Positions 12,794 through 18,646 of a stretch of 18,646 bases of DNA are shown one piece after another; position 1 is the first letter of the stretch; each line of letters starts with the position of its first letter. The translations under genes were made by a program, and so were the position numbers. The stretch is taken from NCBI GenBank assembly GCA_040878035.1, contig JBBDMX010000073.1:1-18646 (forward strand), written 5' to 3'. This DNA comes from JBBDMX01 sp040878035 (GTDB taxonomy: Bacteria; Planctomycetota; Phycisphaerae; Phycisphaerales; Phycisphaeraceae). The notes below the pieces were generated by a model. The model was given only the letters and a program-made list of their open reading frames with translations, ran no database searches and was not told the DNA's origin.

Positions 12794-14677
12794 ATGGAAT
12801 TGCCACGCCGCACGCGCGGCGATGAACTGCTTGCGGCCGGGCAACTGCTGGCGCTGCGCCAGCGCCTGCGGCTGGTGGCGCCCGCGCATGACCTCAAGAC
12901 CGTCATCGCCTGCGCCTTTGATCATCGCACGCGAATGCTCCCCTTCATCTACACCGACACGCACATGGTCCCCGCCGGCGTCCGCGCCATCGGCTCGGCC
13001 CTGGTCGACATCGGTTGCACCAAGACGCGCATCGTCCTTCAGCAGTGGAATCGCCGGTTCCGCCCCGCGCTCATGCGCCTCGATGGCGCGGTCCCGGATC
13101 TGTTCATGGTATCGAGCATGAGCATGCACTCCGGTCGTGCCATGGAACTGATCCGCGATGCCCGGCAAATTCCCCTTGAACATCGCCCGCTCATCATCGC
13201 CGGCGGCTCACACGCCATCTACGAACCGCACCTGTTCTTCGGCCCCGATGCCTTGGGTGTCGGCGGCGCCGATGTCGCGGTCACCGGTGAAGAGTACGTC
13301 CTGTTGAACCTGCTGGAAGTGCTCCTGTCGATCCGCGCCCAGGGCCAGTCCATGCGCGCCGCCTTCTATCGCGCACGTCAGGACGGCCTGCTGGATGACA
13401 TCCCCGGCCTGGTCTATCCGCTGGGCGATCACGACGGCCCGGTCGAGGAACTGGTCAACACCGGCCCGCAGCGTCTGCTGGGCGACCTGGATGAACTGCC
13501 CATGCCGACGCTGGGCTATCGGCTGCTCGAAGCGCCCAGCCGCTCGACGCAGCTCGCTTCGGTCGCGCTGCCCGCCGACCGCATCCGCAAGCTTAATCCC
13601 ATCGGCTCGCTGGTGATGACATTCGGCTGTAAGTTTGCCTGCCCCTACTGTCCCATTCCCGCCTACAACCAGCGTCAGCATCGCCTTAAGAGCGGCGGGC
13701 GCATTGCCGAGGAAATGTGGCGGCTCTACAAGGAATTCGGCCTGCGCCACTTCTTCGGTGTCGATGACAACTTCTTTAACAACAAAGAACGCACGCTGGA
13801 AATCGTCGAGGCGCTGGCGCACGCGGAATATGACGGCGTGCCGCTCCGCCGCAAGGCCCGCTGGTACACCGAGGTCACCGTCCACGACACGCTGCTGCTC
13901 AAGGACCATCTTCAACTGGTGCACGACGCCGGCTGCCGCGCCCTGTGGCTGGGCGTCGAGGACATGACCGCCACTCTCGTCAAGAAAGGCCAGAGCGTCG
14001 ATAAGACGACCGACGCCTTCCAGCGTCTGCATGCCGTGGGCATCTGCCCGATGCCCATGATGATGCACCACGATGCCCAGCCGCTCTATTCGCGCGGCTC
14101 GAACTACGGACTGCTCAACCAGATCCGCCTGCTGCGACAGGCCGGCGCCGCGTCACTCCAGGTCCTCATGATTACCCCCGCGGTGGGCACCAAACTTTAC
14201 GAACAGACCTTCAACGACGGGCAGGTGATCGCCAGCGCCGGCGGCCGCCGCGTCGAATCCTACATGTGCGACGGCAACTACGTCGTCGCCTCGGGCCACC
14301 CCCGGCCGTGGCGCAATCAGCTCAACCTCCTGATGGCCTATCTCTATTTCTACAACTTTGGCTGGCTGCTCGTCGCCCTGTTTCGTCGCAAGTCGCCCGT
14401 GGGCCTCAAGCCTGCCGGTATGCAAGTGTTGGGCATCTTGGGCCTGGTACACACCATTCGCCGAACCTTCACCTGGGCCCTGCGCCTCATGTTCGGCAAG
14501 ATCACCCGCCACACCACCGCGCCGGTCAGCCCCATCAAGGTTCGCACCCTGGGCGCCTCGACCGATTGCAGCAACGTCGTGCCCTTGGCCGTCCAATCCG
14601 CCGCGCGCCCGGGGGTGATCGTCCACGTGACTTCCCAGGCCAAGCAGACCAGCGACGGCGCCTTGTCCCGCGTCTAA
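12794..14677 (+). CDS. Radical SAM protein with cobalamin-binding-like N-terminal domain
   Basis: A 627-residue protein of the B12-binding-type radical SAM class. The N-terminal part (about residues 20-190) has the Rossmann-like pattern of a cobalamin-binding domain (VIACAFDHRTRMLPFIYTDT, then PDLFMVSSMSMHSGRAMELI, PLIIAGGSHAIYEP, GGADVAVTGEEYVLL), but I see no DxHxxG cobalamin-ligand motif. The iron-sulfur motif is CKFACPYC with Cys 279, 283 and 286 (CxxxCxxC), followed by HFFGVDDNFF and ALWLGVEDM. Near the C-terminus is a hydrophobic region (LLMAYLYFYNFGWLLVALF) that may be membrane-associated. ATG 12794 has GGAG six bases upstream; the frame is open into the tRNA, which is spurious. Substrate unknown. 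Its TAA overlaps the stop of the convergent gene. No recognisable feature lies in 12551-12793. Confidence 0.85.
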   Translation: MELPRRTRGDELLAAGQLLALRQRLRLVAPAHDLKTVIACAFDHRTRMLPFIYTDTHMVPAGVRAIGSALVDIGCTKTRIVLQQWNRRFRPALMRLDGAVPDLFMVSSMSMHSGRAMELIRDARQIPLEHRPLIIAGGSHAIYEPHLFFGPDALGVGGADVAVTGEEYVLLNLLEVLLSIRAQGQSMRAAFYRARQDGLLDDIPGLVYPLGDHDGPVEELVNTGPQRLLGDLDELPMPTLGYRLLEAPSRSTQLASVALPADRIRKLNPIGSLVMTFGCKFACPYCPIPAYNQRQHRLKSGGRIAEEMWRLYKEFGLRHFFGVDDNFFNNKERTLEIVEALAHAEYDGVPLRRKARWYTEVTVHDTLLLKDHLQLVHDAGCRALWLGVEDMTATLVKKGQSVDKTTDAFQRLHAVGICPMPMMMHHDAQPLYSRGSNYGLLNQIRLLRQAGAASLQVLMITPAVGTKLYEQTFNDGQVIASAGGRRVESYMCDGNYVVASGHPRPWRNQLNLLMAYLYFYNFGWLLVALFRRKSPVGLKPAGMQVLGILGLVHTIRRTFTWALRLMFGKITRHTTAPVSPIKVRTLGASTDCSNVVPLAVQSAARPGVIVHVTSQAKQTSDGALSRV

Positions 14678-16329
14678 TCGAGCACCAGCACGTTGTAGCG
14701 GTAGGTGAGCTTCTGCTCCTGGCCCGCCTTGATCGGGAGCTTCCAGGTCAACTCGTAGCGCGGATTGACGCTGTAGATGCCCTCAATCTGTAGCGTGGTC
14801 TTGGGCTCGGCGTCGGCCGAGAGCAGGTTGCCCGAGAACTGCCGGCGGATCACCAAGTCCACGTCCTTACCGCGATGGTTGGCAATGGTCAACTCGCCCT
14901 TGACGTTGACTTTGCGGTAGTTGTGTCCGCCGATGCGGACCAGTTCGCGGCCGCCCTCCTCTTCGTTTTCGGCGGCCATCGTGCGGATCGAGAGGGCCTT
15001 GGTGATCCTCAGTGTGGTCTCCTCGCCCTTGTCCACCCAGGAGGTCATCTGCTGGCCCAGGAAGGCGCCGCCGCCCAGGCCCGAGGTTATCGTCGCCGGG
15101 GCCGTGGTCATCGGAAACGGCAGCGGGTTCTTGAAGAGGACCGCATCCCAGGCCGCGTCCTGGTACCGCTCGGGATTCTCGCGCCGGCGATACTCCTCGA
15201 CCCAGCGCCCGTTGACGTCACGCTGGTCGGGCACGGTCCACTCCACAATCCGCTTGTACGCGCCGTGGCCCGTCGCCACGTTCAGCGCCAGCGAATCGCC
15301 CTCGCCCATGCTCCGCGTGCCAATGGACTGATAGTGCAGATCGACGCCGTCGGTCCCCAGGGCCGCGGCGTCCGCCATGTCGATGCCGACCGACGGCTCA
15401 TTGTACGCCGCCCGCTGCTGCATGACATTGGACATCGCACCGCGGGCCGATTGCGGCTCGGCACTGAGTTGGCTAAAAAACTGCGCCCAGTTGGTGGACA
15501 GCGACAGCGGCGAAGTCACGTGCGCGAAGCGCACCGCGGGGAACCCCGAAATCAGCCGGACCTCCGCGTCCTTGAACGTCGAGAGTTCGTTCTTGACCAC
15601 CGCCTGCTGGGTGATCCAGAGCGTCCTGTCGTCGTTCAAGTTGACCGTGTAGCTGGGGGCCCAGGAGATGCCTTTGCTCAGATAGCGGATGGTGACGCTG
15701 GTGGGCTTCTTTTCGGCGCCCGCCAGCGAAAGGAGCATGACCGGCTGGCGCACCTTGACCTTGCCCGCTTCCCCGTCGATCATGACCATCGCGATGGTCG
15801 AAGGATCGACAAAGGTCCGGCCTGACTTGGTGTCGAGCACCAGGAATTGACTGGATACGGGCGAGGGCATGGACCGCCCGGATGAGTCGTAGTAACGCCA
15901 CTGTTCGTAGCTGCGGTTCCAGGCGCGGTCGCCTTCGGGCAACGCCAGGGACACGACCTGGCCCGTCAGCGCAGGCTGATTCGGCTCGCGGAAGCGGAGG
16001 GTCACGCTCCGTCCCGTGAGTTGGCTCTGCAAGTCCACGCCGCCTTGCTCCAGCGGCTTTTCCACCTCGCGCATGGTCATCGACAAGGTCACCGCCGGCC
16101 CGCCCAGCACCCAGAGCGTCCCATGCACCGGCGTGGCGGCATCGTCCAGTCGGAACGTTCCGGCACCAGGCAACTCGATCTTGCGCTCGACTACCGCCAG
16201 GCCGTTCTTAAACAGGCCCAGGGTGATGATCGGGCCGTTGACCACGGGTTCATCAGCCGCCCGAACTGGAACGACGGCCAAGACCAGGGCGAGGGTGATC
16301 GAAACGACCAGGGCGCGGGGGGATGGCAT
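14674..16329 (-). CDS. Secreted DUF4139-family protein
   Basis: A 551-residue protein with a clear Sec-type signal peptide: MPSPRALVVSITLALVLAVV followed by PVRAADE, with cleavage predicted after VRA. The mature part matches the pattern of DUF4139 proteins: an N-terminal block with GLFKNGLAVVERKIELPGAG and a later YLSKGISWAPSYTVNL, LWITQQAVVKNELSTFKDAE and VRLISGFPAVRF; the C-terminus has VNPRYELTWKLPIKAGQEQK and LTYRYNVLVLD. DUF4139 proteins are extracellular or periplasmic and of unknown biochemical role. The start at ATG 16329 has AAAGGAG seven bases upstream and directly begins the signal peptide. Its TAG (14676-14674) overlaps the TAA of the radical SAM gene. Confidence 0.85.
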   Translation of the reverse strand: MPSPRALVVSITLALVLAVVPVRAADEPVVNGPIITLGLFKNGLAVVERKIELPGAGTFRLDDAATPVHGTLWVLGGPAVTLSMTMREVEKPLEQGGVDLQSQLTGRSVTLRFREPNQPALTGQVVSLALPEGDRAWNRSYEQWRYYDSSGRSMPSPVSSQFLVLDTKSGRTFVDPSTIAMVMIDGEAGKVKVRQPVMLLSLAGAEKKPTSVTIRYLSKGISWAPSYTVNLNDDRTLWITQQAVVKNELSTFKDAEVRLISGFPAVRFAHVTSPLSLSTNWAQFFSQLSAEPQSARGAMSNVMQQRAAYNEPSVGIDMADAAALGTDGVDLHYQSIGTRSMGEGDSLALNVATGHGAYKRIVEWTVPDQRDVNGRWVEEYRRRENPERYQDAAWDAVLFKNPLPFPMTTAPATITSGLGGGAFLGQQMTSWVDKGEETTLRITKALSIRTMAAENEEEGGRELVRIGGHNYRKVNVKGELTIANHRGKDVDLVIRRQFSGNLLSADAEPKTTLQIEGIYSVNPRYELTWKLPIKAGQEQKLTYRYNVLVLD

Positions 16330-16548
16330 GAGTGAACTCCTTTGCGGGAGATGATGATAGACCGTCGGCGCACGCTGCCGTTGCGGGATTAGACGCACGC
16401 CACGGCGGCGAGTTCCACCAGCAAGCCAGCAGCTTGCCGATCAACTGATCCAGCCCAGTGGTGACACTTGGCGTTCCTGGCCATGCAGGGAAGGCAAGCA
16501 CGCCGGGACGCGAATTCGACTATGATGGCGGTTTCACCAAGAGAACCA

Positions 16549-16821
16549 ATGTCCCAAGCCAGCCCCACACTCAGCAAACCCGTCCCGTCCCCCACGCCCG
16601 CGCCGGCGAACCTGTCCAAGGCCATCGAGCAGGAGGTGGAGCGCCAGCCCGGGGAAGTGGTGCGGTGCGTACGTGTGTTTGACGACCGCTATCGCTGCAA
16701 CTGGTGGGTGGGCAAAGAGGCATGGAACAGCACGGGCAAGATCATTGGCAGCAAGTTCCTGCGCGCCAACATGGACGGCGACAAGCTGGTCATCCAGGAC
16801 TTGAGCGGCGGCCGCCTGTAG
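16549..16821 (+). CDS. Small hypothetical protein
   Basis: A 90-residue protein. The first 22 or so residues are rich in Pro, Ser and Ala (MSQASPTLSKPVPSPTPAPA) and look disordered; the rest is a compact-looking domain, VVRCVRVFDDRYRCNWWVGK, and then IIGSKFLRANMDGDKLVIQD. Small proteins with the RCVRVFDDRYRCNWW pattern occur in planctomycetes, to my recollection. ATG 16549 is chosen as the start before the Pro-rich segment; ATG 16468 and 16522 are open upstream. There is no strong ribosome site. Function unknown; no neighbour suggests one. Confidence 0.65.
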   Translation: MSQASPTLSKPVPSPTPAPANLSKAIEQEVERQPGEVVRCVRVFDDRYRCNWWVGKEAWNSTGKIIGSKFLRANMDGDKLVIQDLSGGRL

Positions 16822-16868
16822 TTGCCACAGGCAAACAGGTCGGCAGCAGGCACCCTATCTTCACTTTC

Positions 16869-16892
16869 GGACCCCCGGACCCCCGGACCGAC
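16869..16892. repeat. Short C-rich tandem repeat
   Basis: GGACCCCC repeats twice in tandem (16869-16884), followed by the imperfect GGACCGACCCCC. It lies in the gap after the small hypothetical gene and is too short to ascribe a function. The surrounding 16822-17005 shows no open gene I can support. Confidence 0.5.
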
Positions 16893-17005
16893 CCCCGCAC
16901 CCCGGCATCCCAGTATGGCTTGGGCCCGCCTGGCTGGCCGCTTATCCAATTCCCCTGACCACGCATGGCCAGCGCGAACCTGCGGCCTACCGATCAAAAC
17001 TGCCT

Positions 17006-17068
17006 TGCAGGGCAATTGCATATGGTTTTCCCGGTCCCTCTCCCTCCGGGGTCTGAGGGAGAGGTTAG
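17006..17068. repeat. Solo arm of the 8152-8362 repeat family
   Basis: TGCAGGGCAATTGCATATGG is identical to 8161-8180, followed in both places by CCGGTCCCTCTCCCT, a hairpin and TGAGGGAGAGGTTAG. The stem CCTCTCCCTC (17037-17046) with GAGGGAGAGG (17055-17064) is perfect. The arm is single: no inverted partner is found before the IS66 element, which begins 42 bases later. Confidence 0.75.
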
Positions 17069-17102
17069 TACCTTAGCGATTGAGTTGATCGCAATTTGGT
17101 GA

Positions 17103-17110
17103 TGATTTTT
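17103..17110. repeat. Target-site duplication, left copy (TGATTTTT)
   Basis: TGATTTTT lies immediately before the left end of the IS and is repeated exactly at 18592-18599 after the right end. The 8-base length matches the IS66 family. Confidence 0.85.
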
Positions 17111-18591
17111 GTACTTGTTTACCGCTTCTGACCGCCGTTAGCCGATAATTTCTGCGTCATGGATGACCCCGGCGTGAATAAGGACGTTCCGACCTGCCCA
17201 TCGTGCGTGGTGCTCCAGGCCCGAGTCACCGAACTGGAGCGGCGATTGGAAGAAGTCACCGCCAAGTTCGAGGCCTCCCGGCGCATCGCCAAGCGCCAAG
17301 CCGCGCCCTTCTCCAAGGGAGGGCCCAAGCCAAACCCTAGGGTGCCCGGCCGCAAAGCCGGGCCCGAGCACGGAACGCACTCCCACCGAACCATCCCGGA
17401 CACCGAGCCCGACCAGGTCATTGACGTGTCTCTGCCGCCGCGTTGCCCGCACTGCCAAGGTCCCACGCGCCCCGACGGCCTGACCTGCCAGCACCAACTG
17501 GACATCCCCCGCCAACCCATCCACCGCCGCTTCGACATCCACGTGGGCCACTGTGTCCGCTGCGGCAAGCGCGTCCAGGGCCGGCACGAACTCCAGACCT
17601 CCGACGCCCTGGGCGCAGCGGCCTGCCAGATCGGCCCCGACGCCCAGGCCGCCGTCGTCCACCTCAACAAGACCTGCGGGCTCTCCCACGGCAAGATCGC
17701 CGACGTGTTTGCCCAACTCTTGGGGCTGGACCTTTCCCGCGGCGGGGCCTGCCGCATCATGCTGCGGGCGGCCCGACGCTGCCGGCCCACCTACGATGCC
17801 ATCGCCGCCGCCATCCCCCAGGCCCCGGCCCTCACCGCCGACGAGACCGGCTGGCGCATCGGCGGCTCTCTGGCCTGGCTCCACGCCTTGGTGAGCGTGG
17901 ACCTGACCTGTTACGTCATCGACCGCCTCCGCGGCTTTTCGGTGCCCCGGCGCATCCTGGGCCATGATTTTGCCGGGTTCTTGAGCCACGATGGCTGGCG
18001 AGCCTACGACCGCTTCTTCCAGGCCGCCCATCAGACCTGCTTCAATCACCTGCTGACCCGTTGCCGCAACATGCTGGAGGTGGCCAGCGCCGGGGCGGTG
18101 CGCTTCCCCCGCCAGATCCAGGGCCTGTTGCGCGACGGCCTGGACCTGCGGGACCGCTACCACGCCGGAGAAGTCGGCCCGCGCGGCCTGGCCATCGCCC
18201 GTGGCCGGTTGGAGCATCGCCTCGACGACCTCCTGGCCCCCGCACGCGACAATCCCGCCAACCAGCGCCTGGCCAACCACCTCTTCACCCATCGCCGGCA
18301 GATGTTCACCTTCCTGACTTTGCCGTGGATTGACGTGCCGGGAGCCGAGGCCACCAACTGGCGCGGCGAGCAGGCCCTGCGCCCGGCGGTGGTCAACCGC
18401 AAGGTCTGGGGCGGCAACCGCACCGCGGCGGGCGCCGCGGCCCAGGCCACACTCATGTCGGTGTTGCGTACTTGGCAGCAACGCAGCCAACAGGGGATCG
18501 CGATGTTGCACCGGGTGCTCTGTCAACCTCAACTCCTGCCTTGTCTCATGCCCGCCGGCCCCTGAAGGTCAGAGGGGCGGTAAACAATTAC
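17111..18591 (+). mobile_element. Complete IS66-family insertion sequence (1481 bp)
   Basis: The ends are inverted repeats: GTACTTGTTTACCGC at the left (17111-17125), and on the right GCGGTAAACAATTAC (18577-18591), whose inverse is GTAATTGTTTACCGC, differing at one base. Internal similarity continues with TTCTGACC against GGTCAGAG. The element begins with the GTA-type end of IS66 elements and is bounded by the exact 8-base direct repeat TGATTTTT. It carries one transposase gene only, with no separate tnpA/tnpB accessory genes, as in the single-ORF ISBst12-like subgroup. The insertion is between genes. Confidence 0.9.
17159..18565 (+). CDS. IS66-family transposase (TnpC)
   Basis: A 468-residue DDE transposase. 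It opens with a coiled-coil-like segment (LQARVTELERRLEEVTAKFE), followed by a zinc-finger region (CPHCQG and CVRCGKRV) and the catalytic domain: Asp228 in TADETGW, Asp278 in SHDGW and Glu404 in GEQALRP. The usual IS66 motif NNxAERALRP reads TNWRGEQALRP, so the region is divergent but keeps Glu. It starts at ATG 17159, just inside the left end, and runs to TGA 18563-18565 just before the right inverted repeat, so it is intact and fills the element. Transposition is expected to be cut-and-paste by family. Confidence 0.92.
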   Translation: MDDPGVNKDVPTCPSCVVLQARVTELERRLEEVTAKFEASRRIAKRQAAPFSKGGPKPNPRVPGRKAGPEHGTHSHRTIPDTEPDQVIDVSLPPRCPHCQGPTRPDGLTCQHQLDIPRQPIHRRFDIHVGHCVRCGKRVQGRHELQTSDALGAAACQIGPDAQAAVVHLNKTCGLSHGKIADVFAQLLGLDLSRGGACRIMLRAARRCRPTYDAIAAAIPQAPALTADETGWRIGGSLAWLHALVSVDLTCYVIDRLRGFSVPRRILGHDFAGFLSHDGWRAYDRFFQAAHQTCFNHLLTRCRNMLEVASAGAVRFPRQIQGLLRDGLDLRDRYHAGEVGPRGLAIARGRLEHRLDDLLAPARDNPANQRLANHLFTHRRQMFTFLTLPWIDVPGAEATNWRGEQALRPAVVNRKVWGGNRTAAGAAAQATLMSVLRTWQQRSQQGIAMLHRVLCQPQLLPCLMPAGP

Positions 18592-18599
18592 TGATTTTT
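18592..18599. repeat. Target-site duplication, right copy (TGATTTTT)
   Basis: An exact copy of 17103-17110 right after the inverted repeat end. The remaining 47 bases to the window end contain nothing I can identify. Confidence 0.85.
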
Positions 18600-18646
18600 C
18601 TGGTTCAAGCGGGTTGGGCCAAGGCAGGAACGATGACCAGGGCCCG

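Noticed and set aside
17138..18532. Long minus-strand open frame (464 codons) opposite the IS66 transposase
   Set aside because: A shadow of the transposase; low-complexity Gly/Ala/Val/Gln composition and no recognisable domain.
1..18646. CRISPR array
   Set aside because: No regularly spaced direct repeats with unique spacers are seen; the recurring motifs are dispersed hairpins.

Overview
The window reads as chromosomal DNA of a high-GC bacterium, most likely a member of Planctomycetota (Phycisphaerae-like). This is an inference from gene style: a glucuronate-isomerase-like amidohydrolase, planctomycete-type small hypothetical proteins, a DUF4139 protein, a B12-binding-type radical SAM protein and a RAYT transposase, with a core GC near 65-70%. 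No rRNA or phage structural gene is present, so the lineage call is moderate.

Layout from left to right. Bases 1-102 hold the 5' part of a minus-strand gene running off the edge, followed by a minus-strand DAHP synthase (entry to the shikimate pathway). Divergent from it is a tightly overlapping plus-strand cassette: a PIN-domain (VapC-like) protein, a short partner protein and a lipoprotein. The lipoprotein frame is interrupted by TGA but stays open for 71 more codons. A uronate-isomerase-family protein follows. Converging on it is a minus-strand pair, Nmad2 then Nmad3, joined by an ATGA overlap. This pair of 'nucleotide modification associated' proteins is the most intriguing system here: a predicted but poorly characterised DNA-base-modification module, with visibly lower GC than the core genes. 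Next are a GGDEF diguanylate cyclase and its upstream partner (both minus), a palindromic MITE/BIME-like element, a small zinc-ribbon protein, 3-methyladenine DNA glycosylase I, a RAYT transposase bracketed by its own REP repeats, recA with a candidate promoter, and a LamG/ConA-like protein.

The right third holds a tRNA-Arg(ACG) with a candidate promoter, a radical SAM protein whose stop codon overlaps that of a convergent secreted DUF4139 protein, a 90-residue hypothetical protein, and a complete 1481-bp IS66-family element with matching ends and an exact 8-bp target duplication.

Three classes of repeat lie between the genes: CCCTCTCCC/GGGAGAGGG hairpins (five copies), the RAYT-associated REPs, and the IS. 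DNA maintenance functions cluster in the middle (tag, recA). The accessory cassettes (PIN operon, Nmad pair, IS66, RAYT) sit between conserved housekeeping genes.
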